A stretch of DNA of 64,000 nt from Symbiodinium natans (taxonomy: Eukaryota > Sar > Dinophyceae > Suessiales > Symbiodiniaceae): the NCBI GenBank assembly GCA_905221605.1, contig CAJNDS010002604.1, forward strand, positions 154,973 to 218,972, read 5' to 3'. The position numbers and the translations under genes were made by a program. Below the pieces are notes generated by a model. That model did no database searches and was not told the DNA's origin. It saw only the letters and a program-made list of their open reading frames with translations. Below are positions 12,148-21,922 of the stretch, one piece after another (positions within the stretch are counted from its first letter, which is position 1; each line of letters begins with the position of its first letter).

Positions 12148-13276
12148 TCATAGAGCCTCGATGGTGAAGCCATAGCGCAGCACCGGAGTGATCTGACATG
12201 TTGCAATCACTCTGACATACGAAGAGAACCAGTCCACAATGTCCTGAGATCCGATCCCCGTTGCAGCCCACATCTCCTCCCATAGCGAGCACCCGGCCGG
12301 CGTTGGCACGAAGGCGGCAGCCAGAGGTATGAGGCGATGCTGGTCTCGCACATGAGGCACCGGCGAATCTCGCACCAGCATGCCGCAGTAGCGCGCCTCC
12401 TCATACGACACGCCGCCAGGCGCAGGCTCATTCTCATAGTCCACATGGCACGTGCGAGCTTCCCGCAGCATCACCAGCTCTTGTGGAAGGTCTAGCTTGG
12501 ACAGGAGCTGGGAGATGAGAGCACTCTCCTTTATAGAGGGTTCTTAAGACAGAAGCTCCCCTCCCTTAAGAACCCCAAGTGCTCTAGCCCTCAACCCTAC
12601 ACCCTAAACCCTAAACCCTAATACTCCTGGATCTCAACCGGGGACACGTACCGCGGCCATGAGGTCATCTGCAGCGGGACCGGTAGCTTGGCGTAGTAGC
12701 CCTTGCTATTCTCCTTGGTTGCTACTTAACCCCACAATAGACGTTTGACTTTTAGCTCCCCTTAGTAAGACATTAGAGGAACCCTAAACTCACAAAGTGA
12801 CAAAGTTGTAGTACAGTCCCACCTAGTCTCTAGGAGCGTGCGGAACGATAGGGTCGGCCTAAACCCGCCGGCCGACCCCAGAATCTTCATGCTCCCCTCC
12901 TGAAACTGGCGCCAGAAGATGCTTCGAAGGTTCTCATCATTCCTCGGTTGCTCTTTAACCCCCCTATGAAAGTTTAACTTTTAGCTCCCTTGATATGAAA
13001 TAAGAGGAACCCAAAACTCATAAAGTGCTACAGTTGTAGTAAAGTCTCACCTAGGTTCAGAGGGTTTAGGGTTTAGGGTAAAACCTAAACCCTAAACCCT
13101 AAACCCTAAACCCTAAACCCTAAACCCTAAACCCTAAACCCTAAACCGTGAAGTTGTAGTAAAGTCCAACCTAGATGCAGAGGGTGCACCCAAAGGAGTA
13201 CATAGTCATCCGCGTTCGCCTTTCCCACCTCTCCAGAGGCAGGAGAGACTCAAGTAAGTCTTGAGTGGGACAAAAC
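12148..13276 (-). CDS. Multi-exon gene of unknown function with introner introns
   Basis: Four minus-strand exon-like blocks in order: about 13276-13165, 12948-12832 (RNDENLRSIFWRQFQEG), 12716-12628 (KGYYAKLPVPLQMTSWPRY) and about 12534-12148 (CHVDYENEPAPGGVSYEEAR). Blocks 1/2 and 2/3 are separated by related elements of about 110-125 bp sharing the start CTAGGTGGGACTGTACTACA. The first of these also contains telomere-type repeats (13060-13147). Between blocks 3 and 4 lies a short array (12595-12622) plus a second inverted-repeat element. For block 2/3, phase agrees with a GA donor and AAG acceptor, a donor type known in dinoflagellates. For blocks 1/2 I found no consistent phase. Family unrecognised; exon edges are approximate. 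Confidence 0.45.
13060..13147. repeat. Head-to-head telomere-type array inside an introner copy
   Basis: Two TTTAGGG units run into a short spacer (TAAAA) and then about nine CCCTAAA units, so the arrays face each other. It interrupts what looks like one member of the 110-125-bp intron element family: its tail (GTTGTAGTAAAGTCC) recurs on the far side. Confidence 0.7.
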
Positions 13277-13278
13277 TT

Positions 13279-13346
13279 GCCCTAAACCCTAAACCCTAAA
13301 CCCTAAACCCTAAACCCTAAACCCTAAACCCTAAACCCTAAACCCT
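13279..13346 (-). repeat. Telomere-type array
   Basis: About nine uninterrupted CCCTAAA units directly upstream (in transcription sense) of the first exon-like block of the 12-13 kb gene. Confidence 0.95.
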
Positions 13347-13376
13347 CTCTACCATATACATTTTGACCTTAATGGA

Positions 13377-13590
13377 ATTTCAGAACAAGCCGCTATATTT
13401 TCAGAATAAGGCCGCTTTATTTTCAGAATAAGGCCGCTTTATTTTCGGAATAAGGCCGCTTTATTTTCGGAATAAGGCCGCTTTATTTTCGGAATAAGGC
13501 CGCTTTATTTTCAGAATGAGGGCCGCTTCATTTTCAGAATAAGGCTTTTTTTTCAGAATAAGGCCGCTGTATTTTCAGAATAAGGCCGTT
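13377..13590. repeat. 22-bp satellite
   Basis: About ten tandem copies of a 22-bp unit (AAGGCCGCTTTATTTTCGGA plus AT), with G/A variation inside the unit and length changes near the end. Confidence 0.9.
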
Positions 13591-13595
13591 TTTTG

Positions 13596-14416
13596 CTTTC
13601 TTTAGGGTTTAGGGCCTACGGGCTGGCTTTAGGGTTTAGGGCCTACTCTGGGCTGGCTTTAGGGTTTAGGGCTTTAGCGTTTAGGGCCTACTCTGGGCTG
13701 GCTTTAGGGTTTAGGGCCTACTCTGGGCTGGCTTTAGCGTTTAGGGCCTACTCTGGGCTGGCTTTAGCGTTTAGGGCCTACTCTGGGCTGGCTTTAGCGT
13801 TTAGGGCCTACTCTGGGCTGGCTTTAGCATTTAGGGCCTACTCTGGGCTGGCTTTAGCGTTTAGGGCCTACTCTGGGCTGGCTTTAGCGTTTAGGGCCTA
13901 CTCTGGGCTGGCTTTAGCGTTTAGGGCCTACTCTGGGCTGGCTTTAGCGTTTAGGGCCTACTCTGGGCTGGCTTTAGCGTTTAGGGCCTACTCTGGGCTG
14001 GCTTTAGCGTTTAGGGCCTACTCTGGGCTGGCTTTAGCGTTTAGGGTCTACTCGGGGCTGGCTTAGCGTTTAGGGCCTACTCTGGGCTGGCTTTAGCGTT
14101 TAGGGCCTACTCTGGGCTGGCTTTCGTTTAGGGCCTACTCTGGGCTGGCTTTAGCGTTTAGGGCCTACTCTGGGCTGGCTTTCGTTTAGGGCCTACTCTG
14201 GGCTGGCTTTAGCGTTTAGGGCCTACTCTGGGCTGGCTTTAGCGTTTAGGGTCTACTCGGGGCTGGCTTAGCGTTTAGGGCCTACTCTGGGCTGGCTTTA
14301 GCGTTTAGGGCCTACTCTGGGCTGGCTTTAGCGTTTAGGGCCTACTCTGGGCTGGCTTTCGTTTAGGGCCTACTCTGGGCTGGCTTTAGCGTTTAGGGCC
14401 TACTCTGGGCTGGCTC
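13596..14416 (+). repeat. 30-bp minisatellite containing the telomeric heptamer
   Basis: About 27 copies of a 30-bp unit built as TTTAGGG + CCTACTCTGGGCTGGC + TTTAGCG. Because 30 is a multiple of 3 the array reads open (a 10-residue repeat, LAFRAYSGLA). There is no start context, domain or flanking coding sequence, so I treat it as non-coding. Four units lose 3 bp or one base and break the frame after 14066. Confidence 0.9.
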
Positions 14417-15427
14417 TATAGGGTTTAGGCATGATTTGAGTAAACTTTTTTCTCAATGTAATGGGATTCTCTGGGTGGGTGGGTGTTATATCACACCCGT
14501 AAATAAAGCTTGACCATAAAACTGCTCGACCCGGAGTGCTGAACCCTAAACCCTAAACCCTAAACCCTAAACCCTGACAAGTACGGGAGCAAGGGCCACA
14601 GCAAATGACGAGCGGATGGGGCAAGCTGTGCCTCCTGGATCAGCAGATCCATCGCTTCAGGATGATTTGAAGACCAGAAGTCCTGTCAGAGGGGAGCAGG
14701 TTTAGGGGGTTTAGTGTTCAGGGTTTAGGAAAAGGCTTCTACCATGTTTTCCTGCTCATGATGGACATACCGCATCAAAAAGGCATCTACACATTGTCAG
14801 GGTTTGCAGGGCGCAGGGTTTAGAGCTTCCGCTGTGCTGCGCAAGGCCTGAAATCGGTCAAGTTCGGGTTTAGGGTTTAGGGTTTAGGGTTTAGGGTTTA
14901 GGGTTTAGGGTTTTGGGGAGGTTAGGGCTCAGGGCTAACTTTTCAGTGTTTAAGGCTTAAAGAGGAGGAGCTTTGCATGCGGAGGAGCCTTTTCTAGCAT
15001 TCCCTAATCGTGGGGTTGCCCGCAAGGTGGTGGGAGGTTTTGGGCTTGGGGTTTGGCGTGCAGCGTAGGGTTAGGGAGAGTTCTGGGGTTTAGGGTTGAG
15101 GGTTTAGGGTTTAGGGTTGAGGGTTTTGCGCGGCCAGTGGAAGATAGGGAACAGTCAGAGCAACAAGCACCATTATGCTGTGGGGTTCACCTCCCTAACA
15201 CAAGCCGACCCAGATCGCTCGCCCGCCTCCCACACCATGGGGGGGCTGATTATTTGGGTCTTCCCATGCCCGTAACCCATAACCCCCTTACCCCCGACCC
15301 CTGCCACCCCTCCCCCCACCCTGCCCCCGCTTCGCTACCCTAATCCCCTGACCCCCTCATCTGACCTCCCCTAAACCTGCTAAACTTCGAACCTACTGCA
15401 AACCTCCCTAAACCCAAGGAATAGGTT
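14417..15427. other. Islands between short arrays, no gene recognised
   Basis: Short arrays at 14541-14575 (C-rich), 14866-14920 and 15080-15125 (G-rich). 14430-14535 is AT-richer and unique. 15240-15420 is C-rich with degenerate CCCTAAA-like units. No supported reading frame. Confidence 0.5.
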
Positions 15428-15566
15428 TGGGTGGCTTTGCCGCCTTGGACGGCGTGGGGTGGGAGAAAAGTGTTAGATGGCCCTCCACAATCGGGCCAAA
15501 GCTGCTCTTCGCACCTCACGAAGCTTTCGAGCTTGTTCCGAAACCTAGCCTTCACAGCATCTACGC
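15428..15566 (-). CDS. Exon-like island, inverted paralogue of 8257-8403
   Basis: The minus frame encodes the same peptide core (RCEEQLWPDCGGP ... VQGGKAT) as the plus-strand island at 8257-8403. Substitutions between them leave both frames open. It is followed by degenerate CCCTAAA on one side and a short array (15592-15620) on the other. Family unrecognised. Confidence 0.45.
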
Positions 15567-15739
15567 CCTATCACCGCAAACCCTCCCACACCGTAAACCC
15601 TAAACCCTAAACCCTTTAGGTCTAGGAGAGCGCCTGCCATTCCTCGGGCGTGGGGAAAGCCACCATCACTTCGCGCCGCGCTGCCAGGAGCTGCATCGGA
15701 ATCGTCTCACCGAACTCTGGGGAGCACCGGCACACCTCT

Positions 15740-15990
15740 AGGGTTTAGGGTTTAGGGTTTAGGGTTTAGGGTTTAGGGTTTAAGGTTTAGGGTTTAGGGT
15801 TTAGGGTTTGCGGTTTAGGGTTTAGGGTTTCGGGTTTAGGGTTTAGGGTTTAGGGTTTAGGGGTTAGGGTTTAAAGTTTAGGGTTTAGGGTTTAGGGTTA
15901 GGGTTTAGGGTTTAGGGTTTAGGGTTTAGGGTTTAGGGTTTAGGGTTTAGGGTTTAGGGTTTAGGGTTTAGGGTTTAGGGTACATACTTC
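15740..15990 (+). repeat. Telomere-type array
   Basis: About 250 bp of TTTAGGG with scattered one-base variants; unique sequence follows to 16320. Confidence 0.95.
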
Positions 15991-16337
15991 AGGCTATTTG
16001 GGGATCATGAAGCCTAATTAAGGTAATTTAAGGGGAGAACCTAGGGAGGGTAGTGTAAGTGGGGGGGGGGAGGGTAGTAGGGAAGCCCCTGGATTCCCCT
16101 TTTCACCATCATAGCACGACAGGCCCAATATCTTTCAGGGATAGTATGTTTCACTACCAGGATCCCTGAACCCTAAACCCTAGACCCTAGACCCTAAACC
16201 CTTAAACACATTCGCCAATATTCACAAGGAACCCTGTACACACTCAAAAAAAACAGTAGTATTAGTATAAAATCTGTTTCACGCAACCCTACAAGACCCA
16301 AAACCAAGAAGAAAGCAACAAAGCAACCAAACAGCTT

Positions 16338-17075
16338 TCAGAATTCAAGGGCGTTTAGGGGTGTAGTTTTGTAACGGCACACCTGTTGGGGGCAAAGAGG
16401 AACGCCACGGTGAACGTCGAGCTTCGACTTCGCCATCACATGCGTGGGGTGCCCGGCAAGGGCCGCGAACTGCTCCCAGAATGCGATGGAATCCTCCAGG
16501 CCCATGTCGCTCTCGTCGTAAACGAAGCGCCAGAGATTCCCGGCATCACGCGCATGCCACACAAAGCGCTGGAAGAGTACGGCCAGAGCTTCATTCAGGA
16601 CACAACACCAGGCTTCTTCGACGAGATTTTGCAACGGCTTTTGGCCACAGGAGAAGGAGATGCGCGCGATAAGACCCTCGAAGGTAAGCGACTCCTCTGC
16701 TCTATATTTGCTCGTCGTCTGCGACCGGACTTGAAACACTCCATCCCCGAAATGGACTTCCGCATCTGGCATAATCTTCTCCAGCCGCAAGGCCGTCTCC
16801 AATCTCTTGGCAAATCGCTGCCCAGCTGTGTTCAACGCGCTGTCTACGCTGTCTTGAGTCCACTGAACACTTGTCCACCTCAAAACTGCTTTGGCAACAG
16901 ACAAAAAATGAGTCTCAGCTGGGATGTTCCCCCTTGTACTAAGTAGTCCTGAACAGGGATTATGATGGGGGGTACTAGAACCCCTAGAAGGACTGTTAGT
17001 ATAAGGGGAGCATCCCAAAGTCTCAGAAGAGACCGTGGCTAGAATAGAGAGTGCGAGTAAGCCGGGGATGACCAA
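16338..17075 (-). CDS. Predicted protein (partial), interrupted by a 100-bp inverted-repeat element
   Basis: Open minus frame of 245 codons. The part from about 16910 down to 16338 has a convincing globular composition (for example LWRFVYDESDMGLEDSIAFW, and NLVEEAWCCVLNEALAVLF). Residues about 20-55 are encoded by a 100-bp element (16919-17018) flanked by an 8-bp duplication. Element plus duplication is 108 bp, so the frame survives the insertion. It could be spliced out, but I found no unambiguous donor. The first 20 residues are hydrophobic and could be a signal peptide or an upstream exon read-through. I do not recognise the family. Confidence 0.5.
   Translation of the reverse strand: MVIPGLLALSILATVSSETLGCSPYTNSPSRGSSTPHHNPCSGLLSTRGNIPAETHFLSVAKAVLRWTSVQWTQDSVDSALNTAGQRFAKRLETALRLEKIMPDAEVHFGDGVFQVRSQTTSKYRAEESLTFEGLIARISFSCGQKPLQNLVEEAWCCVLNEALAVLFQRFVWHARDAGNLWRFVYDESDMGLEDSIAFWEQFAALAGHPTHVMAKSKLDVHRGVPLCPQQVCRYKTTPLNALEF
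16911..17026. mobile_element. MITE/introner with 8-bp target duplication
   Basis: Element 16919-17018 has imperfect terminal inverted repeats of about 30 bp (GGGATGTTCCCCCTTGTACT against GGGATGCTCCCCTTATACTA on the other strand). The 8-bp direct repeat AGTCTCAG flanks it at 16911-16918 and 17019-17026. Relatives lie at 46541-46622 and 47494-47590. Confidence 0.85.
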
Positions 17076-17149
17076 GGCAAGCCCACAGAAAGGGGTAAGC
17101 TCTCAAGAAACACCACAAGCCTGCCAGAGGAGAAGTCCCCACAAGGCCC

Positions 17150-18660
17150 TGAACCCTAAACCCTAAACCCTAAACCCTAAACCCTAAACCCTAAACCTCA
17201 CCCCGAAGCCCTTCACTCGAAAAAAACTGCACCCGTGCGGCTGCTGCCGGCAGAGCTCCAGCAGAAGCTGGTCCATTGGCTCCTGAGGAGACTGACCACC
17301 CTCCTCGGCTGACTTCTGAACCTAGGGTTTAGGGTTAGGGCTTAGGGCTTAGGGCTTAGGGTTTAGGGTTCAGGGTTCAGGGTTCAGGGTTCAGGGTTCA
17401 GGGTTTAGGGTTTAGGGTTTAGGGTTTAGGGTTTAGGGTTTAGGGTTTAGGGTTTAGGGTTTAGGGTTTAGGGTTTAGGGTTTAGGGTTTAGGGTTTAGG
17501 GTTTAGGATTTAGGGACCCCTCCTAAAAGTTTAACTTTCAGCCTCCTTATTGCAGTTGCTTCAAAAAAAAACCCAAAAGCTTCAAGTCCTAAGGGCCAGA
17601 AGAAAGCCAAGCTGCCTCAGTGCCATTGCCCAAGCCAGCTGTCATAGCGTGGCGTTGCGGTATTCTGGGCTTCGGGTTTCTCGGCACCCTGAGCCGAAAC
17701 ACTGGCTCGAGGCATGGGGGTCTAAGCACCTGCCTTAGGGCTTGAGTGTGTTTTGAGGGCGTCTTGAAGGCGTCTTGAGGGTGTCTTGAGTGCGTTTTTG
17801 AGGGTGTTTTGAGGGTTTTTCGAGTTCTCGAACTTCTCGGGTTGCTTGAGGGTTTGTAAGGGTTTTTGGGGTTCTTTACTGCGGTGTTTCGGGCATGGCT
17901 CGGACTTGGGCGCCTAGGGCTTAGAGGTTTATGGCCTTGGGCTTCGGGTTTAAGGCCTTCGGGCTTAGGGCTTAGGGTTTAGGGTTTAGGGTTTAGGGCT
18001 TAGGGCTTAGGGTTTAGGGTTTAGGGTTTAGGGCTTAGGGCTTAGGGTTTAGGGTTTAGGGTTTAGGGTTTAGGGCTTAGGGTTTAGGGTTTAGGGCTTC
18101 GGGCTTAGGGTATACAATTTTGTAGGGTGGCCTAAGGCCTAAGGGTTGCCGTGGGACCTTGGCACCGCGACCGGCCTCACAAGACGGCGGTACAGTGGGG
18201 ATTCCGGGGTCAGAGTTTAGGGCTTAGGTTGAGGGCTTAGGGGTTAGGGTCTCGTGGCATCTCAAGGCTCAAGAATGGCGATTCAAGAACGGAGGGTAGT
18301 TCTCGAAGTTAAGGTCACACACCCAAAAAGAGACCCTACTCTAAAGAACTTGGAGTGCAGTGCCAATCCTTAAACAAACCATAAACCCTAAACCCTAACC
18401 CTAGACCCTGTATGCCAAGACCGCCCCGCCTAATCAAACCTCCTAAACCCTAAGCCATCCGAAACCCTAAACCCTAAACCCCAAAACCCTAAACCCCCTA
18501 AACCCCCTAAACCCTAAAGCCCCTAATTAAACCCTAAACCCCCTAAACCCTCAACACCATAAACCCTACACACCCTAAACCCAAACACCCTAAACCCTAA
18601 CCCCCCTAAACCCTAAACCCCCTAAACCCTACACACCCTGAACCCCAAACCCTAAACCGT
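17150..18660. repeat. Telomere-type mosaic
   Basis: Arrays 17150-17190 (C-rich), 17320-17515 (G-rich, with a TTCAGGG block), 17950-18115 (G-rich with CTTAGGG), and 18370-18660 (C-rich, degenerate CCCTAAACCCC spacing). Unique islands 17191-17319 and 17516-17950. A short open frame on plus at 17550-17738 has no recognisable features. Confidence 0.8.
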
Positions 18661-18802
18661 AAAAGCTAGCTCCCCCGCTCTTTCTGCCAACTCGGGGATG
18701 GCTCTCTTGGTCCAACCACCGCGACGCCCAAGGCACTGAGGTCCTATTTCGGGCCGGCATTTGTCAATCAGAAAGGGCTTCTTGTCTAGCTCACGCCCCC
18801 CA

Positions 18803-18922
18803 CTTGGAGGTTCATGGGCAGTTGTAACCACAGTTATAAGTCTACTGATAACCTACTTAGGGGACTTAGGGGGCTTATAAGTACAGTTATAAGTAGAGTT
18901 ATAAGTACCATGAACCTCCAAG
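18803..18922. mobile_element. Short inverted-repeat element
   Basis: Perfect 15-bp terminal inverted repeats (CTTGGAGGTTCATGG at 18803-18817 and its complement at 18908-18922) around an AT-richer core with repeated TTATAAGT. About 120 bp. The flanking C-runs make a target duplication impossible to judge. Confidence 0.75.
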
Positions 18923-19035
18923 CACCCCCCCGCCCTTTCCAATTTCTGCAGAAGAAGAAGGAGAAGAATAAGAAGGCCATAAAAAGAATAGAGCAACAAA
19001 TGGCAAGTACATGGAATCATAATAAGAAACACAAC

Positions 19036-19100
19036 TACATGTATGTATGTATGTATGTATGGATGGATGGATGTATGTATGTGTGTATGTGTGCAAACAA
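19036..19100. repeat. TATG/GGATG microsatellite
   Basis: Tandem tetranucleotides TATG, GATG and TGTG following an A-rich stretch. Confidence 0.85.
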
Positions 19101-19157
19101 ATAGGAATGATGAGGGGATGATCATTCCAGTACTCGGGTCCAGGGCGAAGCGTCCCT

Positions 19158-20315
19158 TCACTGGCTGTCGCCTTCGGTGTCGTGCTTGGCCTCACTTCCG
19201 CTGTCGCTTGCACAGCCGATTGCGGTCGGTTGCTCCGAGCCGGTCGACTCCCCAGAACTCGCGGAGTCATCGCAGCCCTTGGCCAGCCTTCTCGCATCGG
19301 CTTTCCACTTGGCAGCCGCCACAAGAAGAAGCATGAGAGCCTATACTCCCCCTTAGAACCTTAATAAGAATTGTATGTTTATTTTTCCCCTTGGGTTTCT
19401 ATATAAACAAAAAATTTAAAAAAAAATCCCAAGGGGGGATGTAGGAACGATGTAGCTGACCACCTGCGCCCAGGTGAAGGGCTGGCGGAAGATGAAGATC
19501 CCAACCGCAAACATCAGGACGCCATGAAACCGGGCCACGAGGGCGTAGCCCACGGCACCGAAGTTCCCAACGGTCTCGCAGTCCACGTACCCCAGGAGGG
19601 GGCTGAGGATGCAGGTGCCGGCCATGAGCCAGTAGGCCCAAGAAGCAGATGGGGGAAAGGGCAGGGCAGCATCTTGCCGGAGTTGGCTTGCTTCAAAGAT
19701 TCCCACACCCGCAATGGCGAAGCACGTGTAGAGCGGGGTAGTACGCGCCAGTAGAGTCAACGAAGGAACATCCTTGGCTGCTTTCTGTATGAGGAGGTTT
19801 AAGGCAACATCCGACACCGCGGCCGCGAGAGAGAAAGAGATGCCTGGTATCTGCGCAACGGTGGCCTTCTCAAAGTCATGATGACCACAAAGAACGGCTG
19901 ACAGTGTAGCAAGCCATATCCCCAACATGACCAGCGACATCCGAATGCTGCAGTGGTCCATGCCCAGCAGTGTACTGACGACGTAGGTCAACGGCGTCTT
20001 CACACAGGAAACGATGACGAACATCGGGAGGGTGAGATACATCAAGCTGATCGTGCGGCAGGCGTTGAAGCTGAAACGGAGGAAAGCGATAGGGCCATAG
20101 ACTCTCATGTAGTCTCTTGGCGATGGTTTGCCTGTCAGAGGAAGTCCCCCGCAGCTCCAGGCACAGACCCCCAAGACAACATTGGACAGCTGGTTCACAG
20201 CCACAAGCAAGAGTGGATAAGGAAAAGGGCCGCTAACCAACGGTTGCGTGAGGATGTTCTTCAGAGGATGGCCAAGCGCAACCAAAACAAGCTTGGCCCT
20301 GCTTGCGAAGCCCAT
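19158..20315 (-). CDS. DMT-superfamily transporter (triose-phosphate / nucleotide-sugar type), two exons
   Basis: Exon 1 is 20315-19449 and exon 2 is 19340-19158, giving 349 aa. The start is ATG at 20315. Alternating hydrophobic segments fit about ten membrane helices. The C-terminal part (GYALVARFHGVLMFAVGIFI then FRQPFTWAQVVSYI) matches the last helices of TPT/SLC35-type antiporters, which exchange phosphorylated sugars or nucleotide-sugars across Golgi or plastid membranes. The substrate cannot be told. The 108-bp intron (19341-19448) has a GT donor directly after VSYI, a TATAG acceptor, and keeps phase 0. Exon 2 completes the last helix (ALMLLLVAAAKWK) and adds an acidic Ser-rich tail ending in TGA. 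Read unspliced, the frame would stop in the intron. Confidence 0.75.
19341..19448 (-). mobile_element. Introner intron, family 1
   Basis: Intron of the transporter gene. Its ends form imperfect inverted repeats of about 18 bp (CCTACATCCCCCCTTGGGA against CCTATACTCCCCCTTAGAA). The core contains TTTTTGTTTATATA and TATTAAGGTTCTAAGG, shared with introns at 50012-50118 and 49184-49362 in an unrelated gene. Confidence 0.85.
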
Positions 20316-20399
20316 GTTTCAGGGCAAGCTAAGCACAGACCATGAACCATGGTAACCATGGGGGGGGGAGAGGGGGGAACACCATTGGCAGCATTTCAA

Positions 20400-21900
20400 A
20401 AGTTGAACTGAGCTCATCAGACCCCCAAAGCCCCTAAGCCCCTTAACCCCCAAACCCCTAAACCGCCTAAACCCGTAAACCCTAAACCCTAAACTCGTAA
20501 ACCCTCAACCCTACACCCGAAACCCTAAACCCTACACCCTAAACCCTAAGACCCCCAACCCTAAACAGCCAGACATGTGCTCCAGCCAAAGAAAAGCTTT
20601 CAGGCGGCGGGTTTTGGGGGAAAAATCGGAAACCCCGAACTCCCAACAAAAAAGGGTTTAGGGTTTAGGGTTCAGGGTTTCGGGTTTAGGGTCTAGGGTC
20701 TAGGGTTTAGGGTTTAGGGTTTAGGGTTTAGGGTTTAGGGTTTAGGGTTTAGGGTTTAGGGTTTAGGGTTTAGGGTTTAGGGTTCAGGATCCAGGGTACA
20801 AGGTATAGGGGATAAGAGGCCTGCAACCCCGGTATCTCGGCATCCAGAACAAGGACAGAATGAAGTGGAAGGCTGGAAGGCTTCTGGCAGAAACCCTAAA
20901 CGTTTAAACCCTAAACCCCAAACCCTAAAACCTAAACCAAACCCCATACCCCAAACCCTAAACCGTTAACCCTAAACCCCAAACCCTAAAACCTCAGAGG
21001 CCTCCCGAAATTGCTGCACCCGCAGACACCCAAGCCTAACACCTGAAACCCTAAACCCTGAAACCTACAGCCTAAACCCGAAACCCAGCAAGGTTCTTTC
21101 CGCGCACTTGCGCTGGCGGCTCTGTCCCCAGCAACGGACCTCGTGGGCCGGCGCATTGTGACTTCTTGACGATTTTGGTGGGTTTGGGGGGCAGGTTGAG
21201 GTCTAGGGCTTGGGGTTTAAGGTTTAAGGTTTATGGCTGTGGTAAACTCAACTGTCAAGTGCTCCTCCAAATGGCCTAAGGCTACTTGTGAGGGTGGCGC
21301 AAACCCCAGCTAGCTCCTGCTTCTGGGGGCGGCGTGGGAACAAGCCTGCAAACAAAGAGTGCTGACACTAGAACATGATGCAGGTTTATGGCTTTGGGAT
21401 GTTTAGGGTTTAGGGTTTGGGGTTTAGGGTTTAGGGTTTAGGGTTTAGGGTTTAGGGTTTAGGGTTTAGGGTTTAGGGTTTAAGGTGCAGGGTCTTGTGG
21501 GTTTCGGCTGCTTTGAAGGATGGATCCAAGGTGTGTAGAATCAGAGGCGTAAGGCCTGGAGGTGAGAACCCTAAACCCTAAACCCTAAACCCTAAACCCT
21601 AAACCCCTAAAAAGACTTCTGAGCACTTTCGGCAGCGAGAAGGTGGGGCAGTGGACCCCCAAATGGGGCCCGTGCTGTCCTACCACTTGCTTAAGGACCC
21701 CCCAAAAAAACTAGAGCTGATGATCCCTATATTCCCTTTATAAGGGTTTAGGGTTTAGGGTTTAGGGTTTAGGGTTTAGGGTTTAGGGTTTAGGGTTTAG
21801 GGTTTAGGGTTTAGGGTTTAGGGTTTAGGGTTTAGGGTTTAGGGATAAGGAAGACTATTCATAATCTTTTGAGGGGTTCTTAAGCCTTGAGCTAATAGTA
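20400..21900. repeat. Telomere-type mosaic between two genes
   Basis: C-rich stretches 20440-20560, 20895-21000 and 21030-21095 (degenerate) and 21568-21610. G-rich arrays 20650-20800, 21400-21490 and 21745-21845 (the last almost uniform). Islands are 70-300 bp; no coding region recognised. Confidence 0.8.
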
Positions 21901-21922
21901 GTGTTTTCCAAGCCCCTGGACT

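Noticed and set aside
13593-14066. A 157-residue repeat protein, or a CRISPR-like array
   Set aside because: Pure 30-bp tandem repeat with no unique spacers, no start context, and the frame breaks in the same array downstream.
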